Assembly: GCA_030704615.1 (NCBI GenBank)
Contig: CM060732.1
Span: forward strand, 46,293,053-46,357,052
DNA from: Takakia lepidozioides
Taxonomy: Eukaryota; Streptophyta; Takakiopsida; Takakiales; Takakiaceae
DNA: 64,000 nucleotides
Reading direction: 5' to 3'
Under the pieces are notes generated by a model that saw only the letters and a list, made by a program, of their open reading frames with translations, was not told the DNA's origin and did no database searches. The position numbers were made by a program, and so were the translations under genes. Positions 36,700-48,151 of this stretch are shown here, in pieces. Every line of letters begins with the position of its first letter. Position 1 is the stretch's first letter.

Positions 36700-37300
36700 C
36701 TCTGCTCCTTCTTTCTTCCAATGAGATCTCTGTGCCACTAAGTGTGTCTGCAATCTCCTTCACCGAATCCTTCACGCACTGCCTTCACAGGTCCACTCCA
36801 ACAGTGAGGCAGAAGAAGCAGAGAGTGAGATAAGTGATGTAGTGTGCAGAGCAGGCCGGATGACTGTGCCTGGATGACTGAGCGCCTGACGTGTGGGTCG
36901 CTATATTGGGCCGCCATACGTGCCCATATGGCTATTAATGAAGGCCCGGCCAGTGTTTTTTTACGATATTTGGAAAGCAGCACGAGTGGCTACAGAGTTT
37001 TGCAAAACATAGAGGTACATTCTGTTCATCCACTTCAATTCATCCATATCTGTACTTTAATACATTTATATCATCCATATTTGGCGAATTCATCCTTAAT
37101 TTATTTTTTATCTGGAGAAATTTGGCGATTTCATCCATGAAAAAACAGGGAATTTGCACCAGAATATTCCATTATATATTTTGAGGTCGAAATCTGGCGA
37201 ATTTTTGCCACGAGGAAAACGCTGCCCGGTGTTCTTTGTGTTTTTGTTTTTTGGTTTTTCCCAAGAAAAGGGGTCTTTGTGAATTGAGTGAAGGCGGCAA
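36700..37300. other. No gene recognised
   Basis: This is the promoter-side flank of the SAM/PRXL2-like gene. An AT-rich stretch with repeated ATTCATCCAT lies near 37025-37140. No frame is convincing. Confidence 0.4.
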
Positions 37301-37428
37301 CCAACAGTCAGTAGCTCAGTTGGTTAAGTGCACTAAGTGCCACCCAGACGATTCTGGGGTCAAATCTTTCTACTGACGGGTGTGGTATGGCTCCTACTCC
37401 TCATGGCAGGTTACTGCGAAAGAGGTTA

Positions 37429-37780
37429 CCGTACTTACCTAGCTTATTAGGCAATAATTAATTCAAAATCAAGTGCCTAATTAAATTTAGAACATTCTCG
37501 AAAAATGTGCCTAAAACTTGGAAAAGATTCCTGAGAAGTGCCTAATTGCTCGAAAAAAAATATTTTTATGTTTTTTGAAAAGAAAATTACCTCAACAATA
37601 GGTTTTGAGGGAGGTCAAAAACAATTGTTCATTATTATCTAGGATCGACTGTAATACATGCCTAATGTTTGGAGATTACCTAGGTAAGGTGCCTAAATAA
37701 TAAAAATGAATATGCCTAATAATATTCCAATTTTATTAATTATTGGGCGCGGAGGTGCCTAATAAGCTAGGTAAGTACGG
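37429..37780. mobile_element. MITE with perfect 25-bp inverted ends and TA duplication (family M1)
   Basis: The ends are CCGTACTTACCTAGCTTATT and its reverse complement, 25 bp perfect. TA lies on both sides (37427-37428 and 37781-37782), as for Tc1/mariner-type insertions. The interior is AT-rich with scattered GCCTAAT motifs and has no ORF. The element is 352 bp. Confidence 0.9.
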
Positions 37781-37786
37781 TATTTT

Positions 37787-38563
37787 CAGTGTTGGACTGG
37801 TATATGGGGTCTGCCCTCAACCAGGGTATTGAATAACCGACCCGGCTGGTATTGGCAATTCCAATACTATGGTTGATAATCGGACCGGTTGGTATTGCCC
37901 AAGCAATATCCGGGTATTATGGGCAAAGACAAGGACTATACCATGGTATGAATAGGAAATTGGCTGGGTGCACAATATGTCAGGTGCAGGGTAAGAGGGT
38001 GCACATGTTAGGGAGGGCATGTCCAGCCCCAAGGGCCCGCCACTGTGCTTCATTTCTTACCACATGTAGGGCGTGCCTGCCCCTATTCTTTATTTTCTTT
38101 TAGCACATGTAGGGTGTCTTATGAGGACCTCATTGGAGATGCTGGTTTATTTGACGATGACGGTGCAATCATTCTTCTTTAACTAAGATTGCTTCAATTT
38201 GCATACTAAAATCTGCAACATTGTTATTATATAATGCAAAGACTGAATTTTGCAACATAATAATTAATTTCTTTGTGAAATCAACTGAAATCTTCTAAAT
38301 TCAATACATATTAGTTTTTTTTAAATGATTTAGTGGTTATTTTGATTTTTAATTTTTATTATTTATACCCGGGTTGATAACCGGCTGGTATTAGATTGGA
38401 ATACCCATCGTATTGATACCCGTCTGCAAATCGAAAATCATACTACTATTGAGAACCGGCGGGTATTAAAATTAAGGGAATCTTTCACCGGTATTGCAAA
38501 TTAATTTCTTTTCAATACCCGGACCCGGCTGGTATTAGGAAAAGTAATACCCGCCCAACATTG
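37787..38563. mobile_element. hAT-like non-autonomous element (family H1), 777 bp
   Basis: The ends are CAGTGTTGGACTGGTAT and, in inverse, CAATGTTGGGCGGGTAT (14 of 17 identical). The target duplication is the 8-bp GTTATTTT typical of hAT elements. The right copy is at 38564-38571. The left copy is split by the TA-MITE, and joining 37425-37428 to 37783-37786 restores it exactly. Subterminal regions are packed with GGTATT/AATACC, mostly next to CCGG. No transposase frame is present. Confidence 0.88.
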
Positions 38564-38939
38564 GTTATTTTCTCCTCTCACCATGAAGGGGCCTGATTTG
38601 GTGAGCTGTCGCTCCAGGCGTTTCCCTTTTTAAAAATAATAATAAAAAAAGGCGCCAGTATGGTGAAGCGAGCCCACTGCCAGGCTCGGGTGAGTCCACT
38701 TTCTATTTTCCTTTTCTGGATTTTAAGTTTAACAAGCGACTAGTCGCGTAATGGCTCCACCCGAATTGTGTTGGCCATCCTGATTTTATTGAAATAAAAA
38801 TTATAAATATTTAAAACGCAAAATAAAAACTGTCCAATAGTATTCCTGAGGATAAAGAATAAATAAATACGAAGTTTATATTTTATGTTTTCATCTCGAT
38901 AGAAAATAATAATAATAAACTAATACAAGAAACAAATGC

Positions 38940-39475
38940 TGAAAGATAAAATTGAATGTGAAGAACCTGAGGGATAAATTTGAAGAGAACTGAATATGTG
39001 ATAAAATTGAGAGAAAGTGAATAGAGCTGAAGGGATAAATCTGAAGGGAACTGAATATAAGTAACAGAGCTGAAGGGATACCGTAGAGTCCTTCGATGTC
39101 CGGCGTTAATTAATTGAAATTTTGCTTGTCACCTCGGACACTGAATCAGAAAATGGATTAGTCTTCAGGCCACCTGCACACCACTGGGAATGACCTCAAT
39201 GTCGAAGCGATAAAGAATTCCGCGTTAGGGTTATCCTCTAGAGGATATACCTTACCTCCCTAGAGGCAATTTACATATATGTGACCAACTTGTTCAAAAA
39301 ATTGTAAAAATCTAAATTTAGGCGCCGGATTCTCTGAAATAATTAAATATTCGGCAGCAATGCGCCGGACATCGAAGGACTATATGGTAAACCTCAAGGG
39401 AACTGAATATAACCGAAGGGATAAATCTGAAGGGAACTGAATATAATAGAAGTGAAGGGAACTCAATACCTTCCC
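38940..39475 (+). repeat. Short tandem repeat array interrupted by a MITE
   Basis: Units built on GAAGGGATAAATCTGAAGG and GAACTGAATAT recur at 38950-39080 and 39388-39470, on both sides of the MITE. Confidence 0.75.
39081..39387. mobile_element. MITE with about 25-bp inverted ends and TA duplication (family M2)
   Basis: The left end CCGTAGAGTCCTTCGATGTC and the right end are inverted copies with two mismatches over about 25 bp. TA sits at 39079-39080 and 39388-39389. It is inserted in the GAAGGGATAAAT tandem array, whose unit is restored on removal. It shares terminal CCGTA with M1 at 37429. It is 307 bp with no ORF. Confidence 0.85.
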
Positions 39476-39530
39476 CGTCCCTGTTGAAAACTGTCCCCTG
39501 TTATTTTTAAGAAAAAATCAATATAGCAAG

Positions 39531-40023
39531 GTAGGTTGTTTGGTTGTTTTGTTTTGTTTGGTGCCTTGAGATCTCCCAAACCATGGCCCTGAACCTGGTG
39601 CGTGGTACCGTTGGAAAGCCTCCAAGAGGAGGGGTGCACCGACTTGGTCTCATAATTTTTGGACCTACGGTGTGGGAGATGTTGAATTTCAAGTACTTTT
39701 GGTCGCTGGAAATTCGTGAAAAATAGCAAAGTGGGCTTTCTTGGGACAATGATTGGATATATTACTACTCATAGATTCATGGAAAAATATAAATTGGTTT
39801 CTTCTGGAATAGAAAATGATTGTATAGTATGTGCTCAACCACACAGCCCACACTATGAATGTTCATGTACTATATAGTTCAAGAACTTAGGTATATGCCC
39901 CAAAAGAAATAAGTTCTACCCGAATATTACATAGGAGCCCATCGATTATGAAGCGAGATACAAAATCAAGTGTTTTTTTCAATTCTTCACATGTGCGCTA
40001 ACGGCCCTAGGCTACCCTAGTAT
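39531..40023 (+). repeat. Dispersed repeat R1, blocks A and B (copy 3)
   Basis: It has a TTTTG-rich start, then GAGATCTCCCAAACC, CCGTTGGAAAGCC, TTCAAGTACTTTTGGTCGC and GGGCTTTCTTGGG. It ends with TTCAATTCTTCACATG and CTAGGCTACCCTAG. Confidence 0.85.
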
Positions 40024-40084
40024 GTATGCACATCCTGCACTAGTATTCAACTATAAAATCGAAGGTTTTTTTATATTTTCCATG

Positions 40085-40205
40085 AATTTCAAGTGACAAA
40101 AAAAAAACTTGAAATTCAATATCGCCCACACTGTCGGTCCAAATTTTATGAAACCTGCACCTCAATGCACCCCTACCGTCTCAACGAGGGCTTTAGAGCG
40201 ATATT
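40085..40205 (-). repeat. Dispersed repeat R1, partial inverted copy
   Basis: On the minus strand it reads AAAGCCCTCGTTGAGACGG, GGGGTGCATTGAG, ATTTGGACCGACAGTGTGGG and TTGAATTTCAAGT, matching block A in inverse orientation. Confidence 0.7.
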
Positions 40206-40841
40206 GACCCCTAAAGCACCACAAAAGGCCGGTGCATGGAAGAGGGTGTAACTTTTTATCCCCAATCGCTATCTCGGGCTGGCGTCGTGTGAAAACTGTA
40301 GGCGATTCGACCATTGCATTCAGGAGATTTTAACAAGTGGCTAGACGTGTTGGCTCCTAAGCTTCGCGAATAGTGAAATATTACCTTCATCCATATTAAA
40401 CCTGAAAGATTCATCCATTCATTTTTCATAAATTGTTCAATAAGAAAGATGTTATCTGAGGGAGGTGTTACTTTGAGAAGCATACAAAGGAAGCAGTTTT
40501 CAGCAAAGGAGAGGAGGTAACGCCTGTGCACAAGAGGGGCTTAGGGATTTTTGACACAGATGCCTAGTCTTAAGAGGAGCCAATAAAACTATGAGCCCCA
40601 TTTTTTAAATGTATTCTAAATTGCATGTAAAAATTGGTTTGACCATCAAATTCAAAGTATTGAGTTGAATTTGCCGAGATACATGCCCTCCACAATTTGT
40701 TTATATGTCACCTACTTGAATGTCTCCAATTGAAATAGATCGCTATGTATGGGAAATCTGGAGGATGGAATTTTCTTGAGCATTTTTTGTCACTTGAAAT
40801 TCGTTTATCAGCCTCTATGGCACCCTTGGAGAGGTTACTTG

Positions 40842-41563
40842 CAGTGTTGGGCGGTTCTCTGGTTTTGGGTAGAACATGCAGGGTAGGTTCCATCTTGTGG
40901 AAGGTAAATAGAGAACCTCCGGGCCGGGTACTTAAAAACATGGTCAGGTAGAGAACCTGCGGTGCAGGGTATATCTCTGAGTTACATTTTCACGGGTACG
41001 TTTTATACCGGTTCTTTAATGCAATTATCCACCAAATCCGGTGCTCGGGTATATGGGTAGAGAACCGTATAGAGAACCGAGAGATGACCCGGTTCCGAGT
41101 TCCGGTTCTGAGTTCAAAAGTTATTATGGATAGAATAAATAAAAAATGTGCATATATGAGATGGCCACAATTGTCAATAATTAAGCTCATTTTTTAGCAC
41201 AACTAACACTAAACTTCCTCTAGATTGCACTCTTGGCCTGTTGGCATTCAGTTCTAGCATTTTCACTACCCTTCTTCTTCCTCAAGGCTTCCACGCTAAC
41301 CTTAGATAACCGCCCTTATTCCCAGGGTATGTGTCGCAGTTACCCTTACCCTCCCTCTCATTCCAACTAGTAGGTCAGGTTCTTATGGATATTAGCTATT
41401 AGAGAACCCCTGGTTTGTTGCACGGGTAAATAGATTTTGGTATCCGCCGGTTCAATCTTGACTAGGGTATTTGAAATTTTAATACTCGAGGTTAAAGGGC
41501 CATATACCCAGGTTCCGGACCCGGCGGTTCTTTCACCCAAAACAAGAGAACCGCCCAACACTG
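40842..41563. mobile_element. hAT-like non-autonomous element (family H2), 722 bp
   Basis: Perfect inverted ends CAGTGTTGGGCGGTTCTC (18 bp) with further similarity inward (TTTTGGGT). Subterminal regions carry about ten GGTTCT/AGAACC motifs, again often beside CCGG. The 8-mer GTTACTTG precedes the left end directly and recurs 7 bp beyond the right end (41571-41578), a likely but displaced target duplication. No transposase is encoded. Confidence 0.85.
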
Positions 41564-41801
41564 GAATGAAGTTACTTGTTCCTCTTGTAGTCTTGGGACT
41601 ACTTAGTATAGCGGCTTGGATCCAAGGCATGCCAAGCAAGTGCTTTACAACAAGATACCCAGAATAACTAGGGGTACAATTTAGGAGACAGAGGCGCAGC
41701 GTTGTGCTCACTGTGCCTCTCTCTCTTGGAGCTCAGATTTGAGTCACCCACGCACAATTTTGGGTCTGTGAGAGATATCCAGGAGAGGGAGGAGGGGGAG
41801 G

Positions 41802-44800
41802 ATGTGTGGGATTCTAGCAATACTGGGTTCTTATGACCAATCTAAAAGCAGACGGGCCCGTATTCTGGAACTGTCTCGCAGGTGTGTGTGCGAGTGTGTC
41901 AGAGAGATTTGTATTTAGCAGTTTCGTACTACGGTTGATTCCTGAAGGTTTTGTGGTCACGAAGTTGCTGTATTGCGAGAGTATTGGGTTGCAGCTGTTG
42001 GATACTTGTCGCTTGCTTCTTGGTCAGTAAGCTTGGGTTTGGATGCAGGCTGCGGCATCGCGGGCCCGACTGGAGCGGGCTTTATGTCTCTGAAGGTGCT
42101 GGTTGCTATCTTGCGCATGAGCGACTGGCCATCATGGACCCTGCGTCGGGCGATCAGCCTTTGTTCAATGAGAGCAAGGACATTGTTGTCACGGTGCCTC
42201 TCCTAGCATCCCTTCCCCCGTGCCTATTTTTATTCTGTTATCAAGAAAGCTGGATTTGGCCCACTTACCCATCGAGGTTTCAGCGAGGGTTTAACTGAAA
42301 GCAAGCTTCGTTGAAGATTTGCAGCTAATTCTTGCAGGGCCTGTGCCCATAATGTCTGGTAACCGTGGTGAAGACGATGGCAGGTGAACGGGGAGATTTA
42401 CAACCATGAGGTTCTCAAGGAGGGAATGGAGAAACATAAGTACCATACACATAGTGATTGCGAAGTCATTGCACATCTGGTGATGACCTCCCGTGCCCGC
42501 TCTGAGATGTTGGGGTTTAAGGATTATCATTTGTGGGTTTTCTCTACTTTCATATTCCTTTGATGAAATTAGCAATTTGCTTTGTAGGCAGGGGTGAGGT
42601 TCTCTTCTGTCGCTTCTTCCCGCCGTTAACAACCGTCAGTGCTGCATGCTTGGGTTGTGTAATGCTGCAGTATGAAGAGATCGGAGAGGACGTGGTGAAC
42701 AAACTTGATGGCATGTTTTCGTTTGTTTTGGTGGACTTACGGGACAATTCTTTTATTGCTGCTCGCGACCCCATTGGCATCACCCCGCTCTACCTCGGGT
42801 GGGGTCTTGATGGTCTCTCTTCACCTTTCTTACGAAGGACTTCCGTATCTATTTGGGTGTGCTGGCGAATTCTTGGGGAGCTGTTTTATAGTAAATGCAC
42901 TGACTTCAGCTTGATCCCTGCAGCATTACAATCAGCAGTTGCAATTGTCTTGCAGAGGTAGACACACCAGAAAGCTGAGGGAGGGGTGCACATGACAGGT
43001 TCAGTATGGTTGTCCTCAGAGATGAAGGCCTTGAAAGATGATTGTGAGCGATTTGAGGTGTTCCCACCAGGCCACATTTACTCCAGCAAATTGGGTAAGC
43101 ACCCCTTCCGACCAATGTTGCTGCTGTAGGACATGCTTGTTGTATTGTATGGGTAGCAGGCTGAGAGCTGGTGGTAATGGCAGGAGGGCTGCGGAGATAT
43201 TATAACCCACCCTGGTTTTCTGAGGTCATTCCATCAACTCCTTACAATCCACTAGATCTTCGCAAGGCATTTGAGAAGGTGCGCATCTCTGTCTCTGTCT
43301 GTCTCTTTCTGAGCTTGCTGCAGACGTTTTCAAGTATCATTTCATTTCATTTCATTCTGGAGAAGGGAGGAGGTGCCAAAAGCCTGGGAAGAATGAGCTA
43401 GTGGCTAAGGGACACCTTGAGACCCAGGCAAACCAACAGACAAGGCATACCAAGCCCATGAAATCCAGCTCCCAAAGGGCTTCAAAATACATGGAAAACA
43501 GTGCTGTGCTAGGTGAAAGTTCATCCTATTTGACAGCTGGATAGCCAGCCTGGTGGTACCTGAGACCTTCATTCTTTGTTTCTGTTCCTGCACATGTTCA
43601 GTGCACCCCCCACGCCCTGCAATCCTGTCCTGTCTCTGCATGTGAGAGATTCGAAGGAGGCGTAATTCACAAGGTCATCTATGTGGCATGGCAGGCAGTG
43701 ATAAAGCGGCTCATGACAGATGTGCCTTTTGGAGTGTTGCTGTCAGGTGGACTTGATTCCTCATTGGTAGCTGCGGTGGCATCCAGGCATCTAGCTGGCA
43801 CCAAAGAGGGAACCCAGTGGGGCAGTCGACTGCATTCTTTCTGTGTTGGACTCAAGGTCTCTGTCTCTATCTCTCTATCTTTTTAACCAGGCTGTTGTCA
43901 GTTGTGTGCAAGCACTAGGGCAAGTTCAGGTTAATTCTAATATACCCTGGTCAATTGATACCGCAAAACCAGCTGCTGGGTTACAATTGCAAGAAAAGCA
44001 GGCAAAGTTGAAAATTTCAAGTTCAATTATCAAAGTAAGTACTAGTAAACAGCCCTGTCCAGATGACGCTGGAACTCGGTCTCTGAGTGAGGTTTGGGAT
44101 TCCTGGATGTAGTCTTCTGGTTTTCTCCTTGTACTTCTACTGTGTCCCATAGGCCCTCTGGGCCTCCTGTCCATGTAGTTTCCTTGTTCTCTCCTTTGTT
44201 CTGGGCAAGGCAATGTTCTTCTGAGTGGACTTCACTCATGCATCGTATGGTAGAGAGTAGTGAGATTCTGGCGAGGAAACAGATACACGCAGAGGATCTA
44301 CGTATCATGATGGTCGATTGGAGTGCAGGGCTCTCCTGATTTGAAAGCTGCAAAGGAGGTTGCAAATTATCTTGGCACCCTGCATTATGAATTCCACTTT
44401 ACTGTCCAGGTTGGCTCTTCCTCTCTATCAACCTTGCATTGCTGAGTTAAGCCACAAATCTCAGGACCAATCCTACATTAAGAAAGGCCTCCATTAACTA
44501 GGCTTTCTACCTCTGCTTGCACAGTCAAACTTCTATTGGATGGGATTATCAGTACTATCTACTCTGCCAAAGTTCACTTGGAGGAAGATTTGTGAATTCT
44601 ACCCAAAAGTGGAAAGTTAAAGCAAGTTGTGCTGAATCATGTATTGACAATGTGGGAAGTTGTTGCATTGATGTGAACAAATGTGCTATATGCCACATGC
44701 CTAACCATCGTCATCTATTCTTCATTTGGTTAACCTGGATAGAGTGTCAATCCATTCCTTAACGCAATCTAATGCTGGAGGGTGGTTACAGGAGGGGTTG

Positions 44801-47800
44801 GATGCACTCTCTGATGTTATTTATCATATTGAGACTTACGACGTGACAACGATCCGAGCCAGTACTCCCATGTTCTTGATGGCCCGCAAAATTAAGGCGC
44901 TTGGTGTGAAGATGGTACTCTCTGGCGAGGGCTCTGACGAAATCTTTGGTGGATACCTCTACTTCCACAAGGCTCCCAGTAAAGAGGAACTGCATCTTGA
45001 AACGTGTAGGAAGGTCTCTCTCTGTCTTTCTCTCCCTCATTCAGGACAGGAAGTCCCTCTGCCTTCACACTTGACATGTGGTATCAAAAGGAACTATTGT
45101 GGTTTCTGGCTTCAGAGTACGTCTTGAGGAATGGCACATAGGGAAATTCCGGCCCTTTGTTTTCCCCATCGTGTATGGGGAGTGTAAGGTCATCCAAATT
45201 CACATGGAGAGCAAAGTCTTGCAGGTCATTGCAGTGGTGCCCAATTAAGGTGGATGTCTCATGGACAGATAAAGGCGTTGCACCTGTACGATTGCCTGAG
45301 GGCTAACAAGTCCACATCAGCATGGGGTGTGGAAGCGCGAGTGCCCTTTTTGGACAAAGATTTCATTGATCTTGCCATGTCGATTGACCCTGCTGAGAAA
45401 ATGGTTCGTTTGTGGTTCGTTTGTCTCTTCTGTACCTGCTGTACCTGCTCTGCCAGTATTTGTCTAGGCGGTCTTTTTGTTTGAATCATGGAACCTACAA
45501 CTTATTAAAGTTGAGTGTGAGTCTTGGCTTGCAACCTTTGTTGGAGACGCTTCTACATGGCAAGCCAAGCTGTGGGGCTGACGACATGACCAGCTTGTGC
45601 ATGTAATAAGCTGTAGGACACAAAACAAAATCCCCAACTCTATAGGGGAAGAATCAGGCAGAATATGTGCTGATGTCATTGTTAGGGGGCACTGAAAGTT
45701 AAGATATTGTTGTTGCTATCTTTTTTTTCTATTCTCTAGCGTTGTCATAGTACTATGTATGATGCTTTGTGATTCCACAACTAGTCACCCTATCTAAGCT
45801 GTGAAACGTGGTACAGGTCCACCTGAAAGAAGGGCGAATGGAGAAGTGGGTGCTGCGCAAAGCATTTGATGATGAAAAAAAACCCTATCTGCCTCAGGTG
45901 AACTTCGCTGCCTACACTTTCACTGCACTACGCTCATGATCTTCTTGAAATCCCCTCTTCTGTCATCCCCACATTTGTCATATCTGTTTCAAGCCAGAGT
46001 GCTATGATGTATCTCATATTCTATAGCATGAGGTCAATGGTAGTGTGTATGTTTAACAATATTGTTAGTTCCCTGTTACCGTATTGTTGCCAGCTGTGCC
46101 TATGCTCTGGCAAGGCCAGGTTGAGTCTCATACACCAGAAATGGGTGTGGGGCAGCACATTTTGTACAGGCAAAAGGAGCAATTTAGTGATGGGGTTGGC
46201 TACAGCTGGATCGATGGTCTTAAGGAACATGCAGCCAGTCATGTAATTTTCTCTTCCCCCCCTTTCTCTCTCTGTGCGGCCCCCTCTTCTGTAGGATATA
46301 GACTCTCAGCCCATTCAATGTTCATTCCGTGTGACATTGGTGTCGTTGGCGCATGCAAAGTCCTCTGGCAATGGAGGCTGAATTTCCTACCCCAAGTGGG
46401 TTTTTTTATAACAATCAAGCTTCAGGACAGATAGTATGCAGCAGGGACTTGTCCTCATTGGTAGGTGATACTCACATTGAATGTATACTTCTCTCTTGTT
46501 GAAACTTGAACTCTGCTCGAACTGGGTGCGGGGTCAATGGCCACAAGGCTACGGCAAACAACATCTTATGAGTACATTCTCTTGTTGAAACTTTTTCGCT
46601 CAAACTGGGCGCGGGGTCAATGGCCACAAGGCTACGGCAAACAATGTCTTATGAGTACATTCTCTTGTTGAAACTCAAAAAGTTCCTGTTAATGGGAATT
46701 AGAAACGTAAGGCCGAAAGGAGCGTTGGTTAGTGGAGGTCTGCAATGTTGCTAATTGCTTGCTGTGGGGCAGAATCTGTTTTGCTGGGTCATCTTAACTC
46801 CGTGGACATTTTGTGCATGGTCTTTTTGAGACGTTGCCCAACTACAGCCTGAACTAAAAAAATACTCCCTCTCCTTTAATCAAAGTGTTTTGCTGAGTGT
46901 GGAGGAGCAGCATGCCCTGTGGCTAGGGTACACAATTCAGGAGCCCCGTTTCAGGAAAAATTTCAAAGTATTTAAAATCTCAAGAATTGCCTTTCCCTGT
47001 AGTTATTTTCGGATCCTTAGCAATCTTTTTGCTGACAGGGACTGCATTTTCTTCTGTGCAGGTGACAGATCAGATGATGGCCAACGCAATTCATGTCTAT
47101 CCACACAACACCCCAGGCACCAAGGAAGCCTACTATTATCGCATGCTATTCGAAAAATCTTTTCCCCAAGTCAGTGCCAGTTTGTTGTTATGCTTTTACA
47201 GACTTCTTTGCATCACATGTGTCAGGCACAGTTGTATATTTGGGAATCAACCCCTGTCATTTGTTCTAGGTGACTGTCTGCCAATGCTGCTGCATGGATA
47301 TTTGAATTTACCAACACCGTGGTAATTCTTACTTGTGCCAAATAAGTCTGTCTTACAGATTAACAATTGGACGGGTGTAGGAGACCTGGACAGTTTCTTA
47401 CTTTGGTCAAGGACAAATTACTGTGTTACGCAAGGCCTTGCATACCAAATGCTCAGATATCTATGTTTACAACTCAGCCAGCAGCTAACAGATTGCCTTA
47501 AGGTTGCCTCTCCATCTACAACCCCAGTCACCTGAATCCGCCAGCACCAATTCACTCTTTCACCCATTTGTTTATATCAGTAGTGGGTGAAGATTATGGT
47601 TTGCAGATGCAAACCAGTCACCCACCATTTCCTGGTGGTAATCCTGAATTAAAATTAGTGGATTCAGGGTGCGTGGGTGTAGATGGAGACACCCCCTATG
47701 GCACCTTGTGCAGTTTGGAGCTAAATTCCCACAGGCGTATGTTCTGGCAAATTAATAGAAATGTAATCAAGTCAAATTTATGCACAATAGTTGGCCAGTT

Positions 47801-48151
47801 TTTTCTCTTTTTGGTCCTTTCTCACTGTACTTCTCTTCTCTTCTCTTTGTACATATGTGGGCACTGTCTAACACAGTAGTATGTGGATGGCAGCAATCAG
47901 CGCGGTTGACAGTGCCAGGGGGGCCTAGTGTGGCTTGCAGTACAGCTGCAGCCATAGCCTGGGATGAGGCATGGTCTAAAAACCTGGATCCTTCAGGCAG
48001 GGCAGCTGCAGGTGTGCATGTGGCAGCCTACGAGGATGAGGCTCCTGTGGGAGTTGCAAACAACACCACTCGTGAGATTTTAGAAGAAACACTCAGCAAA
48101 AAGCCCAGGCTAGATGGCAGTATTCTAGAAGTACCTGCTTTGGTGGGATGA
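41802..48151 (+). CDS. ASN: Asparagine synthetase (glutamine-hydrolysing), complete 14-exon gene
   Basis: Exons: 41802-41881, 42049-42193, 42384-42479, 42671-42812, 42999-43094, 43184-43278, 43695-43856, 44329-44409, 44792-45013, 45269-45403, 45817-45897, 46156-46242, 47062-47169, 47894-48151. All have GT/AG ends and consistent phases, giving 595 residues (plant enzymes are about 580-590). The start MCGILAI supplies catalytic Cys2 of the class II glutamine amidotransferase domain, with RHRGPDWSG and NGEIYNHE following. The synthetase domain has the ATP PP-loop motif SGGLDSS, then [43 protein letters not shown] and [11 protein letters not shown]. It makes Asn from Asp, Gln and ATP in the cytosol for nitrogen storage and transport. 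The last 40 or so residues (after [12 protein letters not shown]) form a lineage-type tail. No stop or frameshift was found. Introns hold transposon tails. Confidence 0.96.
46513..46674 (+). repeat. Two tandem copies of the N1 tail inside an asparagine synthetase intron
   Basis: Two units of about 84 bp (from 46513 and 46597) each contain ACTGGG-GCGGGGTCAATGG, CCACAAGGCTACGGCAAAC and TATGAGTACATTCTCTTG. They lie in the intron between exons 12 and 13 on the sense strand. Confidence 0.85.

Larger units (their letters stand above)
37305..38640 (+). mobile_element. tRNA-derived SINE (family S1) interrupted by two nested elements
   Basis: It has a tRNA-like head with Pol III boxes: A box TAGCTCAGTTGG at 37312-37323 and B box GGGGTCAAATC at 37357-37367. 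The body continues to 37426 (GGTTACTGCGAAAGAGG) and resumes at 38564 (GTTATTTTCTCCTCTCACC), ending GCGTTTCCCTTTTT near 38632. The fragment at 21245-21395 shows the uninterrupted junction. Confidence 0.85.

Noticed and set aside
37305-37380. Possible tRNA gene
   Set aside because: Good A and B boxes, but no paired acceptor stem or proper anticodon arm, and a SINE body follows. It is a tRNA-derived SINE head.
39463-39749. Similar minus-strand peptides in R1 copies (for example 39463-39749, 49253-49774, 50475-50786)
   Set aside because: They share wording only because the DNA repeat is shared. Frames differ between copies and carry stops, so there is no evidence of a protein.
40990-41711. Short frames inside hAT-like element H2
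   Set aside because: They are built from the AGAACC/GGTTCT subterminal repeats and have no transposase motif.
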